Made by a program: the position numbers and the translations under genes
Shown: one piece after another, positions 1 through 8,417 of the stretch
How positions within the stretch are numbered: the stretch's first letter is position 1
Layout of the letters: every line of letters begins with the position of its first letter
The notes under the pieces: model-generated
What the model was told of the DNA's origin: nothing
Database searches by the model: none
What the model saw: only the letters and a program-made list of their open reading frames with translations
Source of the DNA: a bacterium
Lineage (GTDB): Bacteria; JAMCPX01
Direction of reading: 5' to 3'
Length of the DNA: 24,017 bases
NCBI GenBank assembly: GCA_021789095.1
Contig: JAJYJX010000012.1
Span: forward strand, 1-24,017

Positions 1-1
1 G

Positions 2-247
2 AGAGAACCGGTATATGCAGGTGCAGATATTGTTATGCTTGATAATATGGGATTAAAGATGCTCAGACGTTGCATAAGCATGGCAAGGGGCAGGGCACTG
101 ACAGAGGTCTCAGGCAATATTACACTGGGCAATATACAGGAAGTTGCGCGCCTGAAGCCGGATTTCATATCTACCGGCGCAATCACGCATTCTGCAAGTG
201 CTATTGATATTTCAATGAAGCTAATTAATATTTACCCAAAGACATGA
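2..247 (+). CDS. nadC: Nicotinate-nucleotide pyrophosphorylase, C-terminal part (partial)
   Basis: This is the last 81 residues of quinolinate phosphoribosyltransferase, cut by the left edge of the window. The enzyme turns quinolinate and PRPP into nicotinate mononucleotide in de novo NAD synthesis. The reading frame is open from base 2, so the ATG at 35 is internal and not the start. Visible family motifs are DIVMLDNMG, the EVSGNITLGNI strand-loop that binds phosphate, and the C-terminal DFISTGAITHSA segment. These are typical of the alpha/beta barrel end of NadC. The frame ends at TGA 245-247. The nadK gene further along the window acts later in the same cofactor pathway, but the two are not in one operon. 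Confidence 0.93.
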   Translation, partial: REPVYAGADIVMLDNMGLKMLRRCISMARGRALTEVSGNITLGNIQEVARLKPDFISTGAITHSASAIDISMKLINIYPKT

Positions 248-276
248 AGCTCTTTGGAGACCCTAATCCTCTAGCC

Positions 277-320
277 GTCATTCTGATGAGTGACGCTTTG
301 ATGCCGCAGCGAAGAATCTA
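277..320. repeat. Dispersed-repeat-like element (GTCATTCTGA ... CGAAGAATCTA)
   Basis: The 150-base gap between nadC and the next gene holds GTCATTCTGA at 277-286 and CGAAGAATCTA at 310-320. The second core recurs exactly at 12612-12622 in another intergenic gap. This arrangement resembles the short palindromic repeats scattered in many bacterial genomes. Membership in such a family is inference from two copies seen here. Confidence 0.4.
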
Positions 321-397
321 AAATCTTAGACTGTTCGTGTCGCCGGGGCGCCATTCAGAGTGACCGGTTAAAGGAAATAAAAATTTGAGGAGATAGT

Positions 398-2317
398 ATG
401 AAAAGGTTAATAGTATCAATTATGGCCGTTGTTGTTGTGACCGTGCCTCTGTCGGCACGTGCGAAGGAACCCCAGCCTGAAGCAGGGGCGATTATCATGA
501 AAGACATTGGTAAAACTACAGTTTTCAAAAACTTCACGTATACAACAACAGAACACGAACAGATAAAGATATTAAACAAGAGAGGGGTAAATGAGTACTG
601 CGAGGTTGTAATACCGTACTCGACGGAATATCAGAACATAGAGATCCTTGACGCCAGCACAACCACACCGAATGGCGAAATAATTAAGCCGGGTCCCAAG
701 GCGATAAATGATGTTACGCCTCCGTTCATTGTAAGCGCGCCGATATACTCTGATGTGAAGTACAGGACGATAACAATGCCGGGCTGTACGCCTGGTGCAA
801 CCATAGACTATAAAGTCAGGATTACGACCATAAAGCCTTATATGGATAACAACTTCTTTGACAGCGATAACCTTCAGACAAGTGATCCCATAGAGGTGTC
901 GGAATACGAGGTCAGCATACCAAAGGATATGAAATTCGAATACAGGCAGTACCGGTTTAACGCCACGCCGGCAATTGTTGCGAAAGGAGACAGGCTTGTA
1001 TATACATGGGAGCTTAAGAATATTCCTCAGATTATACCGGAACAGAACATGCCTCCGATATCAGACCTTTCCAACCGTGTTGCCATAAGCACGGTAAGCT
1101 CGTGGGACGCACTCGCAAAGTGGTACTGGGGCCTTGCAGGGGATCAGTACGGTACTGACAAGGATATGGATCAGAAGATTGATGAGCTTACCAAGGGACT
1201 TTCAAAAACCGATGAAAAAATCCGTGCGATTTATAATTATATATCAATGAATATACGGTATGTCGGTATAGAGTTTGGCATAGAAGGATACAAGCCGCAC
1301 AAAGCGGAAGATGTGTTCAGGAACAAGTATGGTGACTGTAAGGATCATGCAACACTGCTTATTGCGATGCTCAGGCACGCAGGCGTTACGGCATATCCCG
1401 TACTGGTCGATACAGCGGGTATAAGGAAAATGGATCCAACGCTGCCCTCTCCAGGACAGTTCGATCACGAGATCATCGCAATACCGCAGGACAATGGCAA
1501 CGGAGGCTACTGGTTCCTGGATTCCACGTCGGATGTTACAAACTATAAAGACCTGCCGCCGATGGATCAGGGCCGGGATGTTGTTGTGATAGAGAAGGAC
1601 AAGGCACACATAGTAAAGACGCCCGTATTTCCCCCGGGAAAAAACAGCATATCGGATCTGAGGAAGGTAAAGATAAACGGCGATAATTCCCTGAATATTG
1701 ATATGCAGCTGGTATACAGCGGTGTTTACGAAATGTTTGAAAAGAGCATGCTCAGGGGCATGAAGCCGTTACAGAGAAAATCATTCATTGAAAGCACCGC
1801 GAATGAAGTGTGTCCCGGGGCGGTTGTTAATGACTATACCATATCCGATATCTATAACCTTAACATACCCGTTACCATAAGTCTTAACTTTACATGCCAG
1901 GATTACGTTATAAAGGCAGGGAATCTCCTTATTGTAAAGGTCCCGACGATATCAATGCAGAACCTTTCACAGCTTGTTGCAAGGGATACAAGGACATATC
2001 CTCTTGTCATAGGGTACAACTTTGAAAAGGCAAACAAAGTAACATTCAATATACCGGAGGGCTACAGCATACGATATATGCCCGACAACACCAAATTCAG
2101 CAACAAGTTCGGCAATTTTGCCGTCAGCTATAAACGGCTTGAAAAACACCTCAGCTATAACGGAGTGCTTCTATCCGATGCATATTCTGTCGGGCCTGAT
2201 GATTATGCCGTTATAAAACAGCTGTTCAACAACGCAGTGATAACGGAAAAGAACCAGGTTGTCGTATTTGAAAAGCTGAAGCTGAAAAGACGCGCGATAA
2301 GGCACAGGAGGAGATAA
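398..2317 (+). CDS. Secreted DUF3857 / transglutaminase-like domain protein
   Basis: This 639-residue exported protein has an N-terminal signal peptide (MKRLIVSIMAVVVVTVPLSARA, cleavage near 22). Residues about 35-240 look like the DUF3857 beta-rich region, followed by a transglutaminase-like core at about 270-380. A papain-type triad is visible: Cys314 in GDCKD, His357 in FDHE and Asp375 in FLDST. The family is found in the periplasm or on the cell surface of Gram-negative bacteria and is thought to act as a peptidase or amidase, but the substrate is unknown. The last 14 residues are strongly basic (KRRAIRHRRR), which is unusual for the end of an exported protein. The start is fixed by a GAGGAG ribosome site at 387-392. 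It stands alone between nadC and the AEC transporter. Confidence 0.87.
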   Translation: MKRLIVSIMAVVVVTVPLSARAKEPQPEAGAIIMKDIGKTTVFKNFTYTTTEHEQIKILNKRGVNEYCEVVIPYSTEYQNIEILDASTTTPNGEIIKPGPKAINDVTPPFIVSAPIYSDVKYRTITMPGCTPGATIDYKVRITTIKPYMDNNFFDSDNLQTSDPIEVSEYEVSIPKDMKFEYRQYRFNATPAIVAKGDRLVYTWELKNIPQIIPEQNMPPISDLSNRVAISTVSSWDALAKWYWGLAGDQYGTDKDMDQKIDELTKGLSKTDEKIRAIYNYISMNIRYVGIEFGIEGYKPHKAEDVFRNKYGDCKDHATLLIAMLRHAGVTAYPVLVDTAGIRKMDPTLPSPGQFDHEIIAIPQDNGNGGYWFLDSTSDVTNYKDLPPMDQGRDVVVIEKDKAHIVKTPVFPPGKNSISDLRKVKINGDNSLNIDMQLVYSGVYEMFEKSMLRGMKPLQRKSFIESTANEVCPGAVVNDYTISDIYNLNIPVTISLNFTCQDYVIKAGNLLIVKVPTISMQNLSQLVARDTRTYPLVIGYNFEKANKVTFNIPEGYSIRYMPDNTKFSNKFGNFAVSYKRLEKHLSYNGVLLSDAYSVGPDDYAVIKQLFNNAVITEKNQVVVFEKLKLKRRAIRHRRR

Positions 2318-2383
2318 TCCCTTAATTTAACCTCCTCCTTCCCTCTTAAACAGGCTGTGCATAAAAGGCAAAATGGGTAAAAT

Positions 2384-2409
2384 GTCATGCTGAACTTGTT
2401 TCAGCATCT
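2384..2409. repeat. Palindromic repeat GTCATGCTGAA-CTTGT-TTCAGCAT
   Basis: A perfect 8-base stem (ATGCTGAA 2387-2394 with TTCAGCAT 2400-2407, loop CTTGT) lies 70 bases after the transglutaminase-like gene. It resembles a short dispersed palindrome seen in several bacterial groups. It might fold in the RNA and help end transcription, but it is not followed by a clear T-run. Confidence 0.45.
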
Positions 2410-2448
2410 AATAAAATTAATAGCTTATGGGACCTAAAAATTAATTCA

Positions 2449-2478
2449 GGACGACAAAACAGGAATTGTCGGACGACA
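2449..2478. promoter_or_regulatory. Direct repeat GGACGACA x2, 22 bases apart
   Basis: GGACGACA occurs at 2449-2456 and again at 2471-2478, about two helical turns apart, just upstream of the AEC transporter start at 2507. Such spacing suits a dimeric regulator, but no regulator gene is adjacent and no matching -35/-10 pair was found. This is only a candidate operator. Confidence 0.2.
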
Positions 2479-2506
2479 TGTTTATTGCATTTTAGGGTTT
2501 GTATAA

Positions 2507-3409
2507 ATGAGTAACACGCTCTTAGAAGCCTTTCTGCTGATTGCCATTGGGATGGCAGCGCGGTTTTCCGGTTTGGTAGAAGAACAGGACAACCGCATAC
2601 TGTCGAGATTTGTTTTTAATGTCACGCTTCCTTTTCTCGTCTTTCTCGCCATGTTCCGTCAGCATCCGTCATTTGTGTACCTGAAGATAAGCCTTCTCAC
2701 ATGGCTGTTGCTCGGTGTGTTTACAGCGATTGTATATTATACTGCACGATATTTTATAAAAGATCCAAAGAGACTTGGAGTTTTTGTACTGACCAGTGTT
2801 GGAGGCAATACGGCATTCCTTGGTTATGCAGTAATCCACAGTCTTGCAGGTGATGCAGGCATGCCTGCTGCGGTGGTCTATGACCAGTTCGGTAACGGCC
2901 TGTTCATTTACACCGTGCTTCTGCTTCTGATAGCCCACCTTGCACACAGGAGTATTACCCCATGGAAGCTTATAGCGAGCGTTGTAACGCCTCCGTTCAT
3001 CGCACTGCTGATCGGCCTTGTATTTCCGGCATGGATCCGCCTTCCCGGATTTATGCTGAGCTCTTTTGAACTTTTGGGCAATGTTACGACTCCTCTTATG
3101 ATGGTGATAGTGGGCATGAATCTAACAAAACCAATACGCCTGCAGGCAGTGCCCATGTTCGGAGCTGCATCGATCATAAAGCTGGTACTTTTGCCTGCCG
3201 CGATGTACGTGCTGGCATCTTTTATAAGTATCCCGCCATCTCCCATGAAAATTACGGTCCTGCAGTCGGCAATGCCGTCAATGATGTCGAGCGTTATATT
3301 TGCACAGATCTACGATCTTGACGAGTCCCTGGCAGCACAGATCGTGTTCGGCACAACGTTGATAAGCTTTTTCAGCCTGCAGTTTATCTGGGCACTGCTG
3401 GGGGGTTAG
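2507..3409 (+). CDS. AEC (auxin efflux carrier) family transporter
   Basis: A 300-residue inner-membrane protein made almost entirely of hydrophobic helices, about ten by eye, in the two-fold arrangement of the AEC/BART transporter family. The opening (LLEAFLLIAIGMAARFSG, then RFVFNVTLPFLVFLAMF) and the N-x-x-FLGYAV segment near residue 105 fit the family. A later TTPLMMVIVGMNL stretch matches the start of the second half. Characterised bacterial members carry dicarboxylates such as malate or malonate. The gene converges with the malic enzyme and their stop codons overlap by 4 bases, so a malate link is tempting but unproven. The ribosome site is weak (AGGG at 2494-2497). Confidence 0.85.
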   Translation: MSNTLLEAFLLIAIGMAARFSGLVEEQDNRILSRFVFNVTLPFLVFLAMFRQHPSFVYLKISLLTWLLLGVFTAIVYYTARYFIKDPKRLGVFVLTSVGGNTAFLGYAVIHSLAGDAGMPAAVVYDQFGNGLFIYTVLLLLIAHLAHRSITPWKLIASVVTPPFIALLIGLVFPAWIRLPGFMLSSFELLGNVTTPLMMVIVGMNLTKPIRLQAVPMFGAASIIKLVLLPAAMYVLASFISIPPSPMKITVLQSAMPSMMSSVIFAQIYDLDESLAAQIVFGTTLISFFSLQFIWALLGG

Positions 3410-4827
3410 TATACCTTCAGCTTCTTCCGTGCTACCCCTGTCCTGTAAGCCGTATCGCTGACGGCCTTTGCAACGGCCTTTACAACACTCTTATCAAATA
3501 CGCTCGGTATAATATAATCCTCACTCAGGTCGGACGGCTTTATAAGGGAAGCTATAGCATCAGAAGCAGCAAGCATCATCTCATCATTTATCTGGCTTGC
3601 TCTGACATCAAGCACTCCCCTGAACATACCCGGAAAGCAAAGAACATTATTTATCTGGTTCGGATAATCCGACCTTCCCGTTGCAACGACCTTTGCATAT
3701 TTCATTGCAATCTCGGGTCTAACCTCGGGATCCGGGTTTGCCATGGCGAATACTATTGCAGATTTTGCCATCTTTTTCAGGTCAGCAGGAGTTACTATAT
3801 TGGGCGCCGATACACCTATGAAAACATCCGCATCTTTAAACGCATCCGAGAGCCTGCCTTTGATATTTTGTTTGTTTGAATGATCTGCGAGCCATTGAAT
3901 ATACGGGTTCATACCCTTTTTCCTGCCTTTATAAATCAAACCGTCCTTATCATTTACAATCAGTTCTTTTACGTTTTTGTGTATAAGCAGCTTGGCAATA
4001 GACATGCCTGCAGCTCCTGCACCTGACAGTACAACCTTGATCTCGCCGAATCTCTTTTTCACCACCTTCAGTGCATTTGTCACGGCAGCAAGCAATACAA
4101 TAGCAGTGCCGTGCTGGTCATCATGGAAAACAGGGATATCAAGGGTCTTTTTCAGTTCATCCTCGATGTAAAAACACCTTGGTGCTGATATGTCCTCAAG
4201 GTTTATTCCGCCGAAACCGCTCGCTATGATCCGTACCGTGTTAATGATCTCGTCAGGGTTTTTTGTATTTAAAACAATAGGGAATGCATCAACATCAGCG
4301 AACTCCTTGAACAATTGGGCCTTGCCCTCCATTACGGGCAGTGCTGCTTCCGGTCCGATATCCCCAAGCCCGAGTACGGCTGTTCCATCAGATACGACTG
4401 CAACGGTATTTTTCCTTATCGTCAGCGTGAATGACTTGCTCTTGTCCTCTTCGATTGCCTTCGAAACCCTTGCAACACCCGGCGTATAGGCAAGGGACAG
4501 GTCGTCTCTTGTTTTTATCGGCGTCTTTCCTATAACGGAAATCTTGCCTCCGAGATGATACAAAAAGACCCTGTCCGAGACGCTTACAACGTTTACACCG
4601 CGGATCTTCTTCAGTGTGGAAACGATCTGCTGGGAGTGTTCCTCGTCCCTTGCTTTTACAGTTATATCGCGAATGATTACATTTTTTGCAAACCCGACAA
4701 GATCAACTGCGCCTATATCGCCTCCGGCCTTTCCTATCTGCGTCGTTACCTTGCCGAGCATACCGGGCACATTGTGTATCTCAAGCCTGACTGTTATACT
4801 GTAGCTCACATTTGGCACAGTAGCCAT
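3406..4827 (-). CDS. NAD(P)-dependent malic enzyme with N-terminal ACT domain
   Basis: This cytosolic 473-residue enzyme decarboxylates L-malate to pyruvate with reduction of NAD(P). Residues 8-85 form an ACT domain (IHNVPGMLGKVTTQIGKAGGDIGAVD), a ligand-binding regulatory fold. The catalytic part follows: YTPGVA at 114-119, EGKAQLF with the likely catalytic Lys169, the metal-binding stretch GINLEDISAPRCF (Glu211, Asp212), FHDDQHGT at 235-242, the Rossmann loop GAGAAG at 269-274, and ATGRSDYPNQINN at 382-394. A strong AAGGAGGA site precedes the ATG at 4827. The ACT module suggests feedback control by an amino acid or similar small molecule, which is inference. Cofactor choice between NAD and NADP cannot be read with certainty. 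Confidence 0.94.
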   Translation of the reverse strand: MATVPNVSYSITVRLEIHNVPGMLGKVTTQIGKAGGDIGAVDLVGFAKNVIIRDITVKARDEEHSQQIVSTLKKIRGVNVVSVSDRVFLYHLGGKISVIGKTPIKTRDDLSLAYTPGVARVSKAIEEDKSKSFTLTIRKNTVAVVSDGTAVLGLGDIGPEAALPVMEGKAQLFKEFADVDAFPIVLNTKNPDEIINTVRIIASGFGGINLEDISAPRCFYIEDELKKTLDIPVFHDDQHGTAIVLLAAVTNALKVVKKRFGEIKVVLSGAGAAGMSIAKLLIHKNVKELIVNDKDGLIYKGRKKGMNPYIQWLADHSNKQNIKGRLSDAFKDADVFIGVSAPNIVTPADLKKMAKSAIVFAMANPDPEVRPEIAMKYAKVVATGRSDYPNQINNVLCFPGMFRGVLDVRASQINDEMMLAASDAIASLIKPSDLSEDYIIPSVFDKSVVKAVAKAVSDTAYRTGVARKKLKVY

Positions 4828-4883
4828 AGAATCCTCCTTGTGCTATTTATGATAACGGATAAATTTAACATAATTGCGGATCT

Positions 4884-5147
4884 ATGGCTATCAATTCACA
4901 AGAAAATGCATATCTTCTTCAAGAGCTTGAACGCCTGCTCGGGAGACTCGATGTACAGATATTGTACGAGCATCTTTCAGATGCAAAGAGCGGGCTGTGC
5001 ACCTTGAAGGGCAGGGCATGCCTTATCATCGATAAAGACGTGTCCGAGGATGAAAAGCTTGCGCTGTTCAAAAGCATCCTCACCGGTTACGACCTTTCAA
5101 AGATGTATCTTGCGCCTGCTGTAAGGGAATTTCTGTCAAAAGAGTAG
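4884..5147 (+). CDS. Small conserved-looking protein of unknown function
   Basis: An 87-residue soluble protein with no signal peptide or membrane helix. The N-terminus is helical (ENAYLLQELERLLGRLDVQILYEHL). A short strand-rich middle (SGLCTLKGRACLIIDKDVS) comes next, and then another helical part ending in LAPAVREFLSKE. The pattern of a Gly-Leu-Cys-x-Leu-Lys-Gly turn followed by a hydrophobic strand and an Asp looks like a real conserved fold, and I recall similar small proteins in diverse Gram-negative genomes without an assigned role. It is divergent from the malic enzyme, 56 bases away, and has only a weak GGA ribosome site. No function is proposed. Confidence 0.72.
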   Translation: MAINSQENAYLLQELERLLGRLDVQILYEHLSDAKSGLCTLKGRACLIIDKDVSEDEKLALFKSILTGYDLSKMYLAPAVREFLSKE

Positions 5148-5169
5148 GGGGAGGGCTTGCCCCTGCCCA
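5147..5169. terminator. GC-rich hairpin after the 87-residue gene
   Basis: Immediately after the stop codon, GGGGGAGGGC and GCCCCTGCCC can pair across a two-base loop with some mismatches. The following stretch is AT-rich (ATAAATTGTTATTTTA). It could act as a weak intrinsic terminator for the plus-strand gene, or be a dispersed repeat. Confidence 0.35.
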
Positions 5170-5190
5170 TAAATTGTTATTTTATCAGTA

Positions 5191-5217
5191 TAGGGCGGCC
5201 GCAAGAGTCGTCCCTAC
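5191..5217. repeat. Imperfect inverted repeat TAGGGCGGC ... GTCGTCCCTA
   Basis: The arms at 5191-5199 and 5208-5217 are complementary apart from a bulge. They lie between the convergent small gene and the acetyltransferase. It may be a dispersed palindrome or a bidirectional terminator; nothing else explains it. Confidence 0.35.
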
Positions 5218-5230
5218 TATTATGAGGAAG

Positions 5231-5692
5231 TTATTTCCCGTTCAGTTCGAGGATCAGCGCGATCTCGTTACAGTCAGGGAATTGCGGGCACTTGAGGCAG
5301 TCGCTCCATATCTTCTGCGGCAGCAATGACTTATCGACTATCCTGAAGCCCAGTTTCTCGAAGAATTCGGGCTTGTAGGTAAGCGAAAAGATCTGGGTTA
5401 TCTCAAAATTCCTTGCCTCATCTATGCATGATTTTGTAAGTGCCGTTCCTATGCCTTTGTGAGTGTATTCCTGCTTTACAGCAAGCGAGCGGACCTCTGC
5501 AAGCCCGTCCCAGAATATGTGCATGGCACATACGCCTACGATTTCGTCTGTATCAAGCGTCGAGACGATGTAATCGCGTATATTTTCGTATATCTCGAGC
5601 AATGAACGCGGAAGCATCTCGCCCTTCTTTGCATAGACCTCTATAAGCTTCTGCATGTCCTTTACATCGCTCATTTTTGCTTTTCGTATCAC
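5231..5692 (-). CDS. GNAT acetyltransferase, ArgA-like (probable N-acetylglutamate synthase)
   Basis: A 153-residue GNAT-fold acetyltransferase. The acetyl-CoA loop is visible in VKQEYTHKGIGTALTKSCIDEA, preceded by the strand LAEVRSLAV. The C-terminal part (TYKPEFFEKLGFRIVDKSLLPQKIW, then DCLKCPQFPDCNEIAL) matches the short, stand-alone type of amino-acid acetyltransferase that makes N-acetylglutamate for arginine synthesis. An argJ gene lies elsewhere in this window, which supports such a role. It starts with GTG, and GTGA overlaps the recN stop by 4 bases, so translation is probably coupled. GGGAG about five bases upstream of the GTG serves as ribosome site. Another amino-acid substrate is possible. 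Confidence 0.8.
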   Translation of the reverse strand: MIRKAKMSDVKDMQKLIEVYAKKGEMLPRSLLEIYENIRDYIVSTLDTDEIVGVCAMHIFWDGLAEVRSLAVKQEYTHKGIGTALTKSCIDEARNFEITQIFSLTYKPEFFEKLGFRIVDKSLLPQKIWSDCLKCPQFPDCNEIALILELNGK

Positions 5693-7392
5693 TTTGTCTC
5701 CCTCACATACCGTAAGAATTCCCTTGCCTGCTTCCTTGCAAGCTCTGTTACCGTCTCGCCTGAAAGCATCCTTGCGATCTCGTCCACCCGTTCTTTCTCG
5801 TCGAGCACCTTGACGGCAACATCCGTTTTCCCGCCGGAGGTATGTTTGGATACACTGATATGATAATCACCAAACGCGGCTATCTGGTGCAAATGGGTGA
5901 TGCAGATGACCTGATGATAGTCGGACAGCTCCTTTAATTTTTTACCGACGGTTTCAGCTGTCTGACCTCCTATACCGGTATCTATTTCGTCGAATACAAG
6001 CACGGGTACCGGGGAGGCTTTTACCAGCACCCTCTTTATTGCAAGCATCGTCCTTGAAAGCTCCCCACCTGATATGATCTCCGTCAGCGGTTTTGGAGGA
6101 AATCCCGGGTTTGCAGAAAAATAAAATGTTACGCTGTCAATGCCGTTTGCATTCATGTGCCTGTCCTTTATTGTAATTGCATCCTTTGCGTCCGTATCTT
6201 CTATCCTTATATCGAATACCGCATCTTTCATGTCCAGTGTCTTAAGTTCGTTTGTGATCTTTTTACCGAGCCCGGAAGCAGCATGTTTCCTTGCCTTTGA
6301 AAGCTCCACTGCGTGACTGTAGAGTTCTTTTTCAAGTTCTGCGTTTTTTTGCTGCAACCCTCCGAGGTCTTCATCCAAGCTGCCGAGCTCTTTCAGTTGT
6401 TTTTCCGCAGACACGGCATACTCCATTATGCCCATTATTGTTTTGCCGTACTTTTTTTTTAATCTGTCCAGCAGCTCTATGCGCTGTTCGGTGTGTTCGA
6501 GCTTTTGAGGATCCAGTTCTATCCTTGAAAGGTAGTTGTTTATATCGGCTGCGGCGTCCTTGAGCTCAACCAGCACCGCATCGAGTCTTTTGGTATATTG
6601 TTGTATCGCCGGATCGATGTCCTGCAGTCCGGCGAGGGTCTTGAGCGATCTGTGCACATTGATGATTGCGCTGTTCTCGTCCCCGGACAGAGATTCGTAA
6701 GCAATATTCAGTTCAGCCAGCAGTCGCTGTGCATGCGAGAGTATATTGTACTCTTTTTCAAGCGTACTGTCCTCGCCCGGCTTCAGGTTCGCCGCGTTTA
6801 TCTCGGACAGCTGGAACCGTATCAATTCCTCTTCCTTTTTTGCGCCGGCGATCCGTGACTGGAGTTTTTCGAACGCGTCTATGACATGTTTCAGGTCCGT
6901 AAACGAAGTGTTTACCTGCGTTGCCTGCCGGTCCAGGCCTGCATAGGCATCAAGCAGTCTTATGTGCGTTGATTCGTCAAGCAGGCTCTGGTGTTCATGC
7001 TGACCGTGTATATCGACAAGTAATTTCGACAGCTCCGAGAGTATTGACAGTGTCGAAGGAGAGCCGTTTATATAGACCCTGCTTTTACCCTGGGCGCTTA
7101 TCGTACGTTTGACCGCCAGTTCCGGAGATGATTCAAACCCATGATCGCTTATGAATTTGTTGAGCAGGGGGCTGTCTTCCTCTATCTCAAAAACCCCTTC
7201 CACTGTTGCTTCCGGTGAGCCGTCCCTTACCACGGTCGAATCTACCTTTGCGCCCAGCAGTGCAAGCATTCCGTCAACCATGATGGATTTGCCTGCGCCT
7301 GTTTCTCCGCTTATAATGCACAGGTGTTCTGAAAACGGGATTGATACGTCTTTAAAGATCGCAAAATCCTTCAGCCTTAAGGATTTCAACAT
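5689..7392 (-). CDS. recN: DNA repair protein RecN (SMC-like ATPase)
   Basis: A 567-residue cytosolic ATPase of the SMC/ABC type that acts at double-strand breaks during recombination repair. The Walker A motif GETGAGKS lies at residues 29-36, and a second conserved block is DIHGQHEHQSLLD. A central coiled-coil region rich in Glu, Lys and Leu follows. Near the C-terminus come the ABC signature ISGGELSR and the Walker B VLVFDEIDTGIGGQ. The length matches the family. Its ATG directly follows the nadK stop codon with no gap, and its own stop overlaps the acetyltransferase start, so the three genes form one operon. Confidence 0.97.
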   Translation of the reverse strand: MLKSLRLKDFAIFKDVSIPFSEHLCIISGETGAGKSIMVDGMLALLGAKVDSTVVRDGSPEATVEGVFEIEEDSPLLNKFISDHGFESSPELAVKRTISAQGKSRVYINGSPSTLSILSELSKLLVDIHGQHEHQSLLDESTHIRLLDAYAGLDRQATQVNTSFTDLKHVIDAFEKLQSRIAGAKKEEELIRFQLSEINAANLKPGEDSTLEKEYNILSHAQRLLAELNIAYESLSGDENSAIINVHRSLKTLAGLQDIDPAIQQYTKRLDAVLVELKDAAADINNYLSRIELDPQKLEHTEQRIELLDRLKKKYGKTIMGIMEYAVSAEKQLKELGSLDEDLGGLQQKNAELEKELYSHAVELSKARKHAASGLGKKITNELKTLDMKDAVFDIRIEDTDAKDAITIKDRHMNANGIDSVTFYFSANPGFPPKPLTEIISGGELSRTMLAIKRVLVKASPVPVLVFDEIDTGIGGQTAETVGKKLKELSDYHQVICITHLHQIAAFGDYHISVSKHTSGGKTDVAVKVLDEKERVDEIARMLSGETVTELARKQAREFLRYVRETK

Positions 7393-8247
7393 CTACCGCT
7401 CACCCCATTTCAGCTTTTCCCTCAGTATTTCAAAATAGTTCCTGAATGGAGATTTTATGACAGTCGTATAATGGGGCGATTTTGATACCACGATCCTGTT
7501 TTCTTTTTTTACAGGCCTTGATACCTGGCCATCAAGCGTTATGACGACATCCTTCTCGTCCGATTCAAGCTCGACTTCCACGACCGCCTCCGACGACAAT
7601 ACGATCGGCCTGTTGGTCAGGGTGTGCGGGGATATGGGCGCGAGTATGATCGTGTCCGTCGTGGGGTACACTATGGGTCCGCCGGATGCCATGGAGTATG
7701 CTGTCGAGCCCGTTGATGTAGCCATGATAAGACCGTCCGCCTTGTACGTTGTAAGGTAGTTGTGATCAACGCTTGTTTTAAGCAATATCATCCTTGCTAT
7801 TGTGCCTTTTGTTATCACTGCGTCATTCAGCACATCGTATGTTATCATGGGTGTGCTGTTGTCCATGACCTGTACACGCAGGCGCATCCTCTTTTCATAG
7901 ACGGCACTCCCCGATATTACAAGATCGGTAACAGTGTACAGCTCATCCATGGTAATCTCTGTAAGAAAACCGAGCCCCCCGATGTTCACCCCTATGATAG
8001 GTATGTCCTGCTCGGCCATAAGCCTTATTGCCCACAGGAATGTGCCGTCTCCGCCAAATACCACAATAGTATCAACATCGCCCGGTATCCTGTCCTTAAA
8101 GCGTACAAGCCCGGAGTTTACAGCGTCGGCCATACTGGCTTCTATGACAACGTTTATACCCCTTTTATCAAGGTATTCTGTGTACCTTCTTATCTCCTCA
8201 TATATGTCTGCTGACTTTTTACTTTTTACAACCAATGCTATCTTCAT
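7393..8247 (-). CDS. nadK: NAD kinase
   Basis: This 284-residue enzyme phosphorylates NAD to NADP using ATP or polyphosphate. The diagnostic GGDGT motif at residues 65-69 carries the catalytic Asp67 and is followed by NIGGLGFLTE. The NDAVI motif at 141-145 and the DGLIMATSTGSTAYS loop at 171-185 bind NAD. Length and motif order are those of bacterial NadK. It is the first gene of the nadK-recN-acetyltransferase operon and is divergent from the rarA-type gene. No good Shine-Dalgarno sequence precedes the ATG at 8247, and the upstream gap contains a CCCCGTTAGAA repeat. Confidence 0.97.
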   Translation of the reverse strand: MKIALVVKSKKSADIYEEIRRYTEYLDKRGINVVIEASMADAVNSGLVRFKDRIPGDVDTIVVFGGDGTFLWAIRLMAEQDIPIIGVNIGGLGFLTEITMDELYTVTDLVISGSAVYEKRMRLRVQVMDNSTPMITYDVLNDAVITKGTIARMILLKTSVDHNYLTTYKADGLIMATSTGSTAYSMASGGPIVYPTTDTIILAPISPHTLTNRPIVLSSEAVVEVELESDEKDVVITLDGQVSRPVKKENRIVVSKSPHYTTVIKSPFRNYFEILREKLKWGER

Positions 8248-8262
8248 ACTATTTACTTTTTA

Positions 8263-8362
8263 CCCCGTTAGAATATATACTATGCCTAACAGCGATGGTA
8301 AAACAAAACATGTTAGCTCCTTTTAGAAAGGATACGGTGTAACCCGGCTTCTTCTAATGGGG
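8263..8362. repeat. Degenerate inverted repeat pair CCCCGTTAGAA ... TTCTAATGGGG
   Basis: In the divergent gap between nadK and the rarA-type gene, CCCCGTTAGAA (8263-8273) faces TTCTAATGGGG (8352-8362), with one mismatch between arms about 80 bases apart. The same core forms a tight perfect inverted repeat at 23739-23778. This suggests a repeat family located next to gene starts. Confidence 0.45.
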
Positions 8363-8417
8363 TTTACTTGTTTTATTTTCTGATAACATAAAACAGGACA
8401 AATTTTAACACAATTAT

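Noticed and set aside
4555-5007. 150-codon plus-strand frame across the malic enzyme 5' end
   Set aside because: It is antisense to the well-supported malic enzyme and overlaps the 87-residue gene; its composition is that of a shadow frame.
7762-8214. 150-codon plus-strand frame opposite nadK
   Set aside because: It lies wholly antisense to nadK, whose motifs are complete.
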